From a virus, in IMG/VR virus record IMGVR_UViG_3300036401_000102, positions 1 through 64,000 of that record: a DNA stretch of 64,000 bases; one strand, 5' to 3'. Positions within the stretch are counted from its first letter, which is position 1; each line of letters begins with the position of its first letter. A model generated the notes under the pieces. It saw nothing but the letters and a program-made list of their open reading frames with translations, was not told where the DNA came from and did no database searches. This document shows positions 1-7,145 of the stretch, piece by piece. The translations under genes were made by a program, and so were the position numbers.

Positions 1-1392
1 GCGGCGGACGCTGTGCGTGGCTTCGTGCAGTCGATCGATGCGGCGCGGATAAACAATGCGCTCCAAGTCGTAACCGACAAGCTCAGTCTGTTCGCGATCG
101 GGTTTGTTCAGGTCTTCGAGAAAATCTCTGCGGAGATCGAAAAGTTTATCGTCCGTATGGAGTATTGGAGCCAGTTCGGCGTCAAGATGTTCAGTCCCGA
201 CATCCGGGACGCGATGATGACAGAACTGGACAAGATCGACGTCGACACGAAGGCCAAGACGGCAAGGATCACCGAGACGCTCCAGAACGCGACCAAAACG
301 ATCAAGGCGTTCTTCGACCAGCAGGCCGCGATATCGTCGAGCGCTGCGGCGCATGGCGATGCGCATGACGACCACGCCGCTCCCAAGCGTGACGCGGCGG
401 CGATGAACCTATCGGCGAAGCTTGACGCCGACATGCAAAAAGAAGCACTCGAAGCCCAGCGCGCAGGACTCGCGGAACAACTAACGCAGACGAAAAACTT
501 CCTGAACACACAAGTTAGCCTTGAGCGCATCACGGCGGCACAGCGTATCGTCGCCGAGGCTGGCGCCGCCGATAAGATTTACGAACACAATGTAGATCTT
601 CTAAACGACGAACTGGCGCTGTATCCAAAGAAGAGCTTGGAAGCGGCGAAGATCAACGCCGAGATCGAAAAGCTGGCGCAGAAGCACGCGACCGAGATGA
701 AGCTGTTGCAGGGTCAGGAAATCCTCGCGCTCCAGCAGCAGTACATGCAGTTCCTCGGGACGGTCCAGAACGCATGGGACAGCCAGTTGCAGGGGCTGCT
801 GTCCAAGACGACGTCGTGGGCGCAGGCGTTCAAGAACATCCTGGCGCAGCTCGCGATCGAGTTCATCAAGTGGGCTGAGAAAAAGGTGCTGGTCTACGTC
901 GCGGGCGAGGCTGCGGAGAGCGCGGCGGCGGCGTCCGGCGCCACGACGCGGCTCGGGGTGGCCACGGCCGAGGCGGCAGGCGCTGCGGCGGTCAAGAAGG
1001 CGTCGGTGATCGACAGCATCTTCCAGTCCGGCGCGCAGACCTTCGCGGGCGTGTTCGGGTTCCTGTCCCCGATCATGGGGCCAGCGGCGGCCGGGCCGGC
1101 GGCGGCGTCTGAGGCCGTGGTCGACGCCCAGGCCGGGATTGCCTCATTCGCGGTCGGTGCGTGGGAACTGCCCAGCGACATGATCGCCCAGGTCCACAAG
1201 GGCGAAATGATCGTGCCTGCCGGCCCCGCTGATGCGCTCCGGAGCGGCGGGGGCGGGTCACCTACCTATGTGACGATTCACGCGATGGACGCCCGCTCTG
1301 TGGCTGCGTGGGCCAAGGACAACGCCGCGGCACTGACCGGAGCGGTGGCGGGATATCAGCGGAACAACCCGTCGAGCCGGGGAAATTTCTAG
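1..1392 (+). CDS. Tail tape measure protein, C-terminal part
   Basis: The reading frame is open from the first base, so the gene begins outside the window. The visible 464 residues have long alpha-helical, coiled-coil-prone stretches, then an Ala-rich region, then the segment GAWELPSDMIAQVHKGEMIV, a pattern typical of tape measure C-termini (G-x-hydrophobic-x-P-D-x-x-A-x-x-H-x-GE-x-I/V-x-P). Position just before GTA-like tail-tip genes agrees. By family role it sets tail length and may reach the host membrane during DNA entry. A Gly-rich hinge precedes the last 45 residues. Confidence 0.85.
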   Translation, partial: AADAVRGFVQSIDAARINNALQVVTDKLSLFAIGFVQVFEKISAEIEKFIVRMEYWSQFGVKMFSPDIRDAMMTELDKIDVDTKAKTARITETLQNATKTIKAFFDQQAAISSSAAAHGDAHDDHAAPKRDAAAMNLSAKLDADMQKEALEAQRAGLAEQLTQTKNFLNTQVSLERITAAQRIVAEAGAADKIYEHNVDLLNDELALYPKKSLEAAKINAEIEKLAQKHATEMKLLQGQEILALQQQYMQFLGTVQNAWDSQLQGLLSKTTSWAQAFKNILAQLAIEFIKWAEKKVLVYVAGEAAESAAAASGATTRLGVATAEAAGAAAVKKASVIDSIFQSGAQTFAGVFGFLSPIMGPAAAGPAAASEAVVDAQAGIASFAVGAWELPSDMIAQVHKGEMIVPAGPADALRSGGGGSPTYVTIHAMDARSVAAWAKDNAAALTGAVAGYQRNNPSSRGNF

Positions 1393-1405
1393 CTAGACGC
1401 GCGCG

Positions 1406-1984
1406 TCAATCGGGCATCCTGATCAATTCCGAGTTGGCGGGCGCATACAGAGGATGGCGCGGCTGGCCGTCTGCTGTGAAGCCCAGCGCATACATCGGCT
1501 TGTCGCGCAGCCACCCGCGCACGGTTTCGACGTGATCGTGAGTTGGGTCCAGAGCCGTTGCATTGGCTCCCCAGCCGCAAACGATCAAGCCAGCGTCGCG
1601 GGCGGCCTCATCCATAGTCTCTGAATTGTGAACCCCGATGATGTCGCCGCGTGCGTTTTGCCGCGCTATCACGTCACGAGGCTTGGTCGCGCGGTAGGCG
1701 AACAGGTTGACGACTTCCAGCCGCTCGAATCGCCAAGCCTTGGCGAACCCAACGCATCGCAGAATCGTAGCGTCATCCTTCTCGCCGTCAGCCGTCGAAG
1801 GATTGAGCATCACGAACAGACAGCTTTTCGGGTAGCCCAATTCTGCGCCGGCCCCGTCCTTCGCACCTAGCCAGCGCCAATTCTTCGGGTCGTGCGTGCC
1901 GCACCATTCGCGCCAGAGCAAATAGCGGTAGATGCCGCATTTTGAGATCCGTGCACCGGCATTGATATACTTTTCCTGTTTCAT
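1406..1984 (-). CDS. DUF1643 family protein
   Basis: This 192-residue protein matches DUF1643 by its motifs LNPSTAD, an acidic DDATILRC stretch and VNLFAYRAT. The family's biochemical role is not established; it is scattered in phages and accessory regions. The start (MKQEKY) is chosen because its ATG overlaps the stop codon of the upstream leftward gene in an ATGA arrangement; two in-frame ATGs lie further upstream without a Shine-Dalgarno. It runs against the tail genes and ends 14 bases from the end of the tape measure gene, with a 12-base palindrome (GACGCGCGCGTC) between them. Confidence 0.75.
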   Translation of the reverse strand: MKQEKYINAGARISKCGIYRYLLWREWCGTHDPKNWRWLGAKDGAGAELGYPKSCLFVMLNPSTADGEKDDATILRCVGFAKAWRFERLEVVNLFAYRATKPRDVIARQNARGDIIGVHNSETMDEAARDAGLIVCGWGANATALDPTHDHVETVRGWLRDKPMYALGFTADGQPRHPLYAPANSELIRMPD

Positions 1985-2145
1985 CGCAGCGGCACCGTTA
2001 TGCTGCATCGCACGAGAGCGCCCCACCAATGGCGTTCCAGCGTGGTGCATGTGGGTTCGAAGGCAACGCCGAGCGCGACGAAGATCACCACGTAGAGGGC
2101 GATGGCCGCGCCAAGCGCCGTGAGGACGTATTTGGATGCGCTCAT
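1981..2145 (-). CDS. Small membrane protein, 54 aa
   Basis: A 54-residue frame beginning MSASKYVL has one strong hydrophobic helix (about residues 6-29) followed by a short polar tail with one Cys and several Trp/Arg. Its stop overlaps the start of the DUF1643 gene (ATGA), which supports both genes being real and translated together. It is the promoter-proximal gene of the leftward pair. No function recognised. Confidence 0.5.
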   Translation of the reverse strand: MSASKYVLTALGAAIALYVVIFVALGVAFEPTCTTLERHWWGALVRCSITVPLR

Positions 2146-2146
2146 G

Positions 2147-2210
2147 TGCTGACGATAGCCAATCCGCCGTCTTTATGTCATTAGGTACGTTATCCTAACG
2201 GGGTGCGCCG
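2147..2210. promoter_or_regulatory. Divergent promoter region 1
   Basis: Between a leftward small gene and the rightward DUF2460 gene. On the minus strand there is ATTGGCTATCGTCAG; on the plus strand GTTATCCTAACGGGG. Both boxes recur in the same relative positions at 6612-6682, the other point where leftward accessory genes face a tail gene. Each contains TATC(C/G)T, a plausible -10 element. Promoter assignment is inferred from recurrence and position. Confidence 0.45.
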
Positions 2211-2816
2211 ATGACTGTCCCGACATTCCCCACGCTGCCCGGCCTCGCCTACCCGGTAGCCCGCAAGCCGATGTGGCGCACCGATCGGGAGGAAAGCTTC
2301 TCCGGGATCGACACGACGTATCCAACGCGGTCGGTTCCGAAGTGGAACTACGAACTGCAGTTCAGTGTGCTGCGGTCGAGCACGGCGCTCCCCGAGTGGC
2401 AGCAACTCGCCTCGTTCTTCAACTCGCTGCAAGGCGCGAACAACCTGTTCAAGTACGTAGACCCGATGGACAGCGCCGTCACGGACCAGCCGTTCGGCAC
2501 GGGCGACGGCGTCACGACGGCGTTTCAGTTGGTCCGTACCGGCCCGCCGGGCGGGGGCACGTTCACCGAGCCGGTCTACGCGCCGGTCACGATCACCAAC
2601 GTCAAAGTCGCGGGCACGCCGACCGGCGCCTATGCGCTCGGCGCGACGGGGATCATCACGTTCAGCGCGCCGCCAGCGAACGGCGCGCAACTGCTCTGGA
2701 CGGGGACCTACGCATTTTTGTGTTATTTTGATAAGGACGAAATGGCGTTCACGCAGATCACGTACAACCTATTCGACTTGCAAAAAATATCGTTCACGAC
2801 CCAGATCGGGTTTTAG
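2211..2816 (+). CDS. DUF2460 tail protein (GTA gp12-like)
   Basis: A 201-residue protein of the DUF2460/TIGR02217 family, the equivalent of Rhodobacter gene transfer agent gp12, part of the distal tail/baseplate. Seen in the sequence: an N-terminal YPVARKPMW segment, a central WQQLASFFNSLQGANNLFKY block, and a C-terminal half rich in beta strands, which fits the family length of about 200. It lies five bases upstream of the DUF2163 gene, the standard pair in GTA-like tails. Its promoter region lies directly upstream because leftward genes precede it. Confidence 0.88.
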   Translation: MTVPTFPTLPGLAYPVARKPMWRTDREESFSGIDTTYPTRSVPKWNYELQFSVLRSSTALPEWQQLASFFNSLQGANNLFKYVDPMDSAVTDQPFGTGDGVTTAFQLVRTGPPGGGTFTEPVYAPVTITNVKVAGTPTGAYALGATGIITFSAPPANGAQLLWTGTYAFLCYFDKDEMAFTQITYNLFDLQKISFTTQIGF

Positions 2817-2821
2817 CCAAC

Positions 2822-3757
2822 ATGAAGTCCGCGCCCGCCGCACTCGTCGCGCTGATCAATACGGGCGATTACGTTGATTTCGACGTTTACACGATCAATC
2901 TCGCTGGCGGCGCGCTCACGCTGCGCTACACGACGGCGAACTTCAACATCACGGACGGGTTTCACACGTGGTACTCGAACGGCGTTCGCATCTCGAAGGA
3001 CGGCACGACCGGGCAGGCGCACTGGAAGACCGGTCTTGACGTCGACACGTGGCAGGTGATTTTCGTGCCACGTCCGTTCGATCAGGTCACAGGCGCGGCG
3101 TTCCCCGACAAGATAGGCAACGTGCCGTGGCTTGAGGCGGTCGAGAGCGGCGCACTGGACTACGCCGAGGTCGAGATCGGCCGGGCATACTTCGCCACGG
3201 TGCCGACCTATCCTCTCCCCGCTGGGGGCGCGGCGCCGATGGTGGGAACGTCGCTGGTGATCTTTGCCGGAGTGGTGGCAGAGGTGGACACGACGCACAT
3301 GATCGCAGCCGTGACGATCCGGGACTATCGCACGCTGCTCACGGCGCAGTCCCCGCCTCACGTATTCCAAGCCGCGTGCCGGCATACCCTGTTTGATGTC
3401 GGATGTACGTTAAACCCGGCTACGTTCGCGGTGACGTCCCGGTTCATCTCGGCCGGGTCGACCAAAAACCAGATCATTGCTACGAGCCTGTTCCCACCCG
3501 GCGGCTCCGGGACATACAAGCTCGGTCGGCTCGTGATGACGTCGGGGAAAAACGACTCATTCGCACGCACCATTTCTGACTGGGACGGCAACTTCCAACT
3601 TACGTTGGTCAATCCGCTGCCATTCGATCCCGGCGTGGGGGATTCGTTCACGATATATCCGGGATGCGATAAGAGCTTCGCCACATGTGGCGCGTTCGGA
3701 AACTCACTGAACTTCGGCGGGTTCGAATTCGTACCTACTCCAGAGACTGCGATCTAG
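2822..3757 (+). CDS. DUF2163 / phage BR0599-family tail protein (GTA gp13-like)
   Basis: A 311-residue protein with the family hallmarks: an N-terminal beta-rich domain, the central CRHTLFDVGCTLN motif, and the C-terminal Cys/Gly pattern YPGCDKSFATCGAFGN followed by NFGGFEF. The paired cysteines are typical and may bind metal. In GTA-like tails this is a hub-region protein acting next to the NlpC/P60 peptidase. Here the expected next gene is displaced by about 2.9 kb because leftward accessory genes (3773-6589) are inserted. Confidence 0.9.
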   Translation: MKSAPAALVALINTGDYVDFDVYTINLAGGALTLRYTTANFNITDGFHTWYSNGVRISKDGTTGQAHWKTGLDVDTWQVIFVPRPFDQVTGAAFPDKIGNVPWLEAVESGALDYAEVEIGRAYFATVPTYPLPAGGAAPMVGTSLVIFAGVVAEVDTTHMIAAVTIRDYRTLLTAQSPPHVFQAACRHTLFDVGCTLNPATFAVTSRFISAGSTKNQIIATSLFPPGGSGTYKLGRLVMTSGKNDSFARTISDWDGNFQLTLVNPLPFDPGVGDSFTIYPGCDKSFATCGAFGNSLNFGGFEFVPTPETAI

Positions 3758-3772
3758 CCGGCTGCTTGCCCA

Positions 3773-3856
3773 TCACCGTGGCGGCATGCGCCACAAGATG
3801 AGCGCACCCCATATCGTAATCGTGGCCATTAAAACGAAGAACTGAATGTCGGTCAT
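3773..3856 (-). CDS. Possible 27-aa membrane peptide
   Basis: A very short leftward frame starting MTDIQFFVL with one hydrophobic helix and ending in WRMPPR. A weak GGGG lies 5-8 bases before the ATG. It sits at the downstream end of the leftward small-gene cluster. Size alone makes it uncertain; it could be chance. Confidence 0.3.
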   Translation of the reverse strand: MTDIQFFVLMATITIWGALILWRMPPR

Positions 3857-3876
3857 ATTGCCCCGGTCATCGCTTA

Positions 3877-4059
3877 TCAACACGGCTCGACTTCGATGCC
3901 GCGAATGAACTTATGTTCGTTGCCGACCTGATCCTCGGCAGTACGAACGGTGACGCGCCCGAGCCGAGGCACGCGCTTTTCTTCATCGCGAATCACCTTG
4001 TAACGTGTCCCGCCGGCACCCATGCCATAGCCGCCGATCGGCAAATCCATAATATTCAT
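3877..4059 (-). CDS. Small hypothetical protein, 60 aa
   Basis: Starts MNIMDLPIGGYG after GAGAGGCAGGAA, a good ribosome site about 10 bases upstream. The C-terminal part (RYKVIRDEEKRVPRLGRVTV and beyond) looks like a small beta barrel, of the kind seen in short phage proteins, ending with a Cys. Longer upstream starts would run into the neighbouring gene. No known family recognised. Confidence 0.55.
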   Translation of the reverse strand: MNIMDLPIGGYGMGAGGTRYKVIRDEEKRVPRLGRVTVRTAEDQVGNEHKFIRGIEVEPC

Positions 4060-4076
4060 GGCCCGCTTCCTGCCTC

Positions 4077-4262
4077 TCAACGCGCCGCTGGGCTTCGCTG
4101 CCACGGCCACGACTGAATTTTGAAACCGCCGCTGAAGCCGAAAATTGCCCACCAGAGCGAGTAATTTTCATGACGCCATCCGATCTGGCATCGCCGTAGA
4201 TTCGCACGGCTGAACCAAATCCATCCGCCATTGTAGGGCGAGTGCCAAAGCCTGATGTGCAT
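4077..4262 (-). CDS. Small Trp-rich hypothetical protein, 61 aa
   Basis: Starts MHIRLWHSPYNGG seven bases after an AGGAG ribosome site (ATACAGGAGTCAACA). Eight tryptophans in 61 residues and a basic C-terminus are visible; no domain is recognised. It is one of a run of leftward small genes that each carry a near-identical CAGGAG-type ribosome site, so the cluster is probably one transcript read from the promoter near 6600. Confidence 0.55.
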   Translation of the reverse strand: MHIRLWHSPYNGGWIWFSRANLRRCQIGWRHENYSLWWAIFGFSGGFKIQSWPWQRSPAAR

Positions 4263-4285
4263 TGTTGACTCCTGTATATTGCGGC

Positions 4286-4564
4286 TCAGTCCGCCGTGAT
4301 CGCATCGCGCTTGAGGATGCTGTCGATCATCCATTCATATCCGCAGAAACGGTTGGTGGCCTTCTCGCGCGGTGACGCCTCTCGGACGCGCACGGCAGCA
4401 ACCCAGCCGTCGCCGAAGCTGTATGTGTACCTGGGCTTCAACGCCTCAGCCTTCGCGGCTGGGAGTGTCTTGGCCACCGTGTAGGTGTTGCCTGCTCCGC
4501 TCCATTTGCCGTCCCATGAATTGTTCGACGGCATCGACAACTCGAATATCACTCGCTTTCCCAT
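4286..4564 (-). CDS. Hypothetical protein, 92 aa
   Basis: A compact protein (MGKRVIFELSMPSNNSWDGK start) with a strong CAGGAGAG ribosome site. Mixed beta-strand pattern with Lys/Arg-rich middle and GDGWVAAVRV; similar short proteins occur in phages as uncharacterised genes. Leftward cluster member. No function assigned. Confidence 0.6.
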   Translation of the reverse strand: MGKRVIFELSMPSNNSWDGKWSGAGNTYTVAKTLPAAKAEALKPRYTYSFGDGWVAAVRVREASPREKATNRFCGYEWMIDSILKRDAITAD

Positions 4565-4600
4565 CGTTCTCTCCTGTGGTGGTGACGACGCATCAACGCG

Positions 4601-4963
4601 TCAGTGTCCATCGATGTAGAAGGCATCCGGTTCATGTCGAGGCTCGTCTTCCTCGCCACGCTGACACTTGGCGGGCTCAAGATCGTCCTTTCCGAAGTGG
4701 TCACGCGCCTCTTCGTCGTTCGTCGCGACAAAGCCGCAGTGATAGCAGCACCAGATTTTGGTCGCCGCCGCCCAACGCCGCGCTAGGATCAGCGGATTGT
4801 GGTGGCAAAACTCGGCGGTGTGGCCGGAGTCCTCGCAGACCGAACAGCAGATATGCCGGCACTCGGCTTGCCGTTTGGCGTTCTGTAGGTCGGCGATAGC
4901 TTCATCGTAGTCCGCATCTGTGATCGGACCTTCGCGGTAGCAGACACCTGCTTCAATCGTCAT
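4601..4963 (-). CDS. Cys/His-rich putative zinc-binding protein
   Basis: About 120 residues with two Cys clusters: CRHICCSVCEDSGHTAEFCHH in the middle and CCYHCGF further on, consistent with one or two small zinc sites. The start is uncertain: MTIEAG (used here, weak GGGGA upstream) or an ATG six codons earlier without a visible ribosome site. The acidic C-terminus is rich in Glu and Asp. The role could be nucleic-acid binding; this is inference only. Confidence 0.55.
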   Translation of the reverse strand: MTIEAGVCYREGPITDADYDEAIADLQNAKRQAECRHICCSVCEDSGHTAEFCHHNPLILARRWAAATKIWCCYHCGFVATNDEEARDHFGKDDLEPAKCQRGEEDEPRHEPDAFYIDGH

Positions 4964-4993
4964 GGCGCGTGTATTCCCCATTATTGCGGCAGA

Positions 4994-5254
4994 TCAGGAC
5001 TCGCGCCGTTTCTTGAGCCACCGATCATCGTGGCGGCGCATCAAATCCTTGATGCTCCATTCTGCCGCTAAGCGCACACCCTCAGGCGTGAGTGAGGCGT
5101 AGCCGTGCTCGTGCCACGCAAGCCCGGCGCGGCACAGTTCTCCGCGACCATTCTTGCTACAAACGTTGCCGTCCCAGGTTGGTCCGCTGACGTATAGCTG
5201 GCCGAGCATTTCAACAGCGGCGGGAGAAAGCGCATTGGTCGCGAAGGCTGTCAT
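4994..5254 (-). CDS. Small protein with winged-helix-like C-terminus
   Basis: 86 residues starting MTAFATNALS after AAAGGACAGGAACG. The pattern LCRAGLAWHEHGYASLTPEGVRLA resembles the end of a winged helix (helix, beta wing with LTxEG). It could bind DNA, but many such short phage proteins have unknown roles. Its start overlaps the stop of the upstream gene by four bases (ATGA), so the pair is co-translated. Confidence 0.55.
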   Translation of the reverse strand: MTAFATNALSPAAVEMLGQLYVSGPTWDGNVCSKNGRGELCRAGLAWHEHGYASLTPEGVRLAAEWSIKDLMRRHDDRWLKKRRES

Positions 5255-5598
5255 CGTTCCTGTCCTTTCGGTTTTCGCCAAAGCAGACCGCCGGGGTGTT
5301 GCGGGTAGATATCGTGCCCGTCCTGCACCATCGCGTGCCCATCGGGCCACTCGCCAGAATAGGTGCATTTGAAAATACCGGTTGATCCAATCTGGACGAC
5401 CTCAAATTCACTGCCGTCCTTCGGGCAATAGATACCGTCGTTGAAGCCCATTTCCCGAAGCCGCTGATAGGCTTCCCAAAGGACGGCAAGCGTTGCGTTT
5501 AGAGATGGCATTGCGACGCGGCGTGCCTGAGCCGACTTCAACGATTTGTCCCAAAGCTCGCTGATCTTCTCGTCTTGGGAGGTGGCTTGCATCGCCAT
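5251..5598 (-). CDS. Hypothetical protein, 115 aa
   Basis: The start is taken as MAMQATSQDEK because CCGGAG lies nine bases before this ATG; the ATG three codons earlier touches the GGAG directly. The first half is helical, the second half is beta-rich with GIYCPKDGSEFEVVQIGSTG and a second Cys. No family recognised. It sits between the NADAR gene and a winged-helix-like gene in the leftward cluster. Confidence 0.6.
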   Translation of the reverse strand: MAMQATSQDEKISELWDKSLKSAQARRVAMPSLNATLAVLWEAYQRLREMGFNDGIYCPKDGSEFEVVQIGSTGIFKCTYSGEWPDGHAMVQDGHDIYPQHPGGLLWRKPKGQER

Positions 5599-5619
5599 AG
5601 CGTTCATCTCCGGTTATTG

Positions 5620-6111
5620 CTACGCCGCCTTGGCGTTCGCCTGTAACTCTGCTCGGACTTCCATCCAGAGCTTGCCGAGCATATTCTGGCCGATGCGGTC
5701 TGAGCCCCAACCCCAGAAATCGTCCCGCCAACTGTTCTCGATCAATGTGCGTTCGCCGGTCGCCAGCAGCTTCCGCCGCACGTATTCGTGCTGATCGGCC
5801 TTGGCGCGGAGAATGTTGCGCATCACATTGACTTTCACGTCATCCCAATCAGCCCGTCTGGCTGACCGATACTTCTCCGCGATCTTGAATGCCTCATGTG
5901 CCGAAGGCGCCTCGCGGATCAATGCCGCGACGCCGGGGCTGTCGGGCATGAATTTGCACCAATGGTAGGCCGCCTCTGATGTGTCGAAGCGCAGCGCCTT
6001 TTTGTGGTCCACAGGCCACTGCAGGGTGAATGCCGAGAAGTTCGACAGGACATAGAAGTCCTGCTCGTAGAAGAACACCTGCCGCTCGTTGTCGAGCCCG
6101 TGACATTCCAT
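5620..6111 (-). CDS. NADAR (YbiA-like) domain protein
   Basis: A 163-residue protein with the NADAR family features: FFYEQDFYVLSNFSAF near the N-terminus, FDTSEAAYHWCKF, and WGWGSDRIGQNMLGKLWMEVR at the C-terminus. Family knowledge: YbiA-type members act on N-glycosidic bonds in ribose-linked metabolites, and NADAR partners of DarT1 remove ADP-ribose from guanine in DNA. A phage copy could reverse a host ADP-ribosylation defence; that is inference. Clear CAGGAGAG ribosome site. Length is that of a stand-alone family member. Confidence 0.85.
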   Translation of the reverse strand: MECHGLDNERQVFFYEQDFYVLSNFSAFTLQWPVDHKKALRFDTSEAAYHWCKFMPDSPGVAALIREAPSAHEAFKIAEKYRSARRADWDDVKVNVMRNILRAKADQHEYVRRKLLATGERTLIENSWRDDFWGWGSDRIGQNMLGKLWMEVRAELQANAKAA

Positions 6112-6141
6112 CGTCTCTCTCCTGTGCCGCGTTGACGGCCC

Positions 6142-6357
6142 CTATGCGCGCCAATTGACGGCGATCACCATCGCTCCGAATACGATTGCGGCGAATAATA
6201 TGCCACCTCCCACGACCGCCGTGAGGGCGCGCAGTTTGATCTCATACGAGAGCGGGCCTCCGAATCCAGGGATGCATACCCATGCTATTCCGCCCGCGCT
6301 CGCTGCGATCAGTACGTAGGCGCTTAGTCCTCTAAGAATGTCGGCGGCAAACTGCAT
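6142..6357 (-). CDS. Small membrane protein, 71 aa
   Basis: Two hydrophobic helices (about residues 10-31 and 43-66) separated by a short GFGGPLSYEIK loop, with a basic C-terminus. Good CAGGAGAGG ribosome site. Second gene of the leftward cluster, downstream of the 69-residue protein. Could be an inner-membrane exclusion protein, but nothing specific shows this. Confidence 0.55.
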   Translation of the reverse strand: MQFAADILRGLSAYVLIAASAGGIAWVCIPGFGGPLSYEIKLRALTAVVGGGILFAAIVFGAMVIAVNWRA

Positions 6358-6379
6358 CTGTCCTCTCCTGGCCCGGTGG

Positions 6380-6589
6380 TTAGGCGGCCGGTTCCAGCCG
6401 CTGCGCTCCGCACGTCAGGGCGAAATAGGCTTTCTCGCCGGTCACGTCATGAACGACATCGCAGCGCCCATGATTGTCTGCGGTGCAGGCTTCGACGGTC
6501 ACCACGTCGCCGAGCTTTGCAAACCCAGGTGCACCCATGCCGGTGATCTTAAGCTTGTCGCCGGATTTTACTTTCGCGTAGTCGATCAT
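6380..6589 (-). CDS. Small beta-barrel-like protein, 69 aa
   Basis: First gene of the leftward cluster, starting MIDYAKVKSGDKLKITGMG behind ACAGGAGGCGAGA, an excellent ribosome site. The sequence has the strand pattern of a small KOW/SH3-like fold (G-D-x-L-x-I, G-D-V-V-T-V) and two cysteines. Function unknown. Confidence 0.55.
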   Translation of the reverse strand: MIDYAKVKSGDKLKITGMGAPGFAKLGDVVTVEACTADNHGRCDVVHDVTGEKAYFALTCGAQRLEPAA

Positions 6590-6611
6590 TCTCGCCTCCT
6601 GTGGCGGCACC

Positions 6612-6682
6612 CTGCCGGTCTGACGATAGCCAATCGTCGCGCACCGTGCCATAGGAGGGATATCCTAGCGCGGGGGCGGTTG
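6612..6682. promoter_or_regulatory. Divergent promoter region 2
   Basis: Minus strand reads ATTGGCTATCGTCAG, identical over 15 bases to the box at 2147-2210; plus strand reads GATATCCTAGCGCGGG, close to that site's GTTATCCTAACGGGG, at nearly the same distance. Leftward it would drive the 6589-3773 cluster, rightward the NlpC/P60 gene. Two such sites at both accessory/tail junctions argue for phage-specific promoters. Confidence 0.5.
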
Positions 6683-7141
6683 ATGGACGCCAAAGAGCAA
6701 GCCGAGCGCGCCACCGTGGTCGCCGAGGCGCGGAGTTGGGTTGGGTGTCCGTATCATCATCAAGCTCGGCTCAAAGGTGTGGGGATAGATTGTGCGACAC
6801 TGCTCGCGGCCGTTTTTGAAAACTGCGGCCTCGTCGCTCCGGTCGACATCCCGAACTACTCGCCGCAATGGTTCATGCATCAGGACGCCGAGCTTTACAT
6901 GGAGCGCGTGCTCCAGCACGCCAAGGCGACGGACGACCCCAAGCCGGGCGATGTCGCGCTCTGGAAGATCGGCAAATGCTTCGCGCACGGCGCCATCATC
7001 GTGGCCCCGGGCTGGCCCGCCATCATTCACGCCTATAAACCGGCCGGACTTGTGCTAGAAGCCAAGGGAACCGATGCGTCCCTGATGACGCACTACAAGT
7101 CAGGGAAACCACGCGAGGTCAAATTCTTCACGCGGTGGTGA
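6683..7141 (+). CDS. NlpC/P60 family peptidase (GTA gp14-like)
   Basis: 152 residues. The catalytic Cys is in GIDCATLL, the His in FAHGAIIV and the third polar residue in IIHAY, the usual NlpC/P60 order. In GTA-like tails this peptidase sits in the tail tip and opens the peptidoglycan during DNA entry. The start MDAKEQAE follows the divergent promoter region; it stops four bases before the tail-tip gene. Length is typical for the phage subgroup. Confidence 0.9.
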   Translation: MDAKEQAERATVVAEARSWVGCPYHHQARLKGVGIDCATLLAAVFENCGLVAPVDIPNYSPQWFMHQDAELYMERVLQHAKATDDPKPGDVALWKIGKCFAHGAIIVAPGWPAIIHAYKPAGLVLEAKGTDASLMTHYKSGKPREVKFFTRW

Positions 7142-7145
7142 CCCG

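Noticed and set aside
1397-1408. GACGCGCGCGTC palindrome between convergent genes
   Set aside because: Short, GC-only and without a T-run; could easily be chance in GC-rich DNA.
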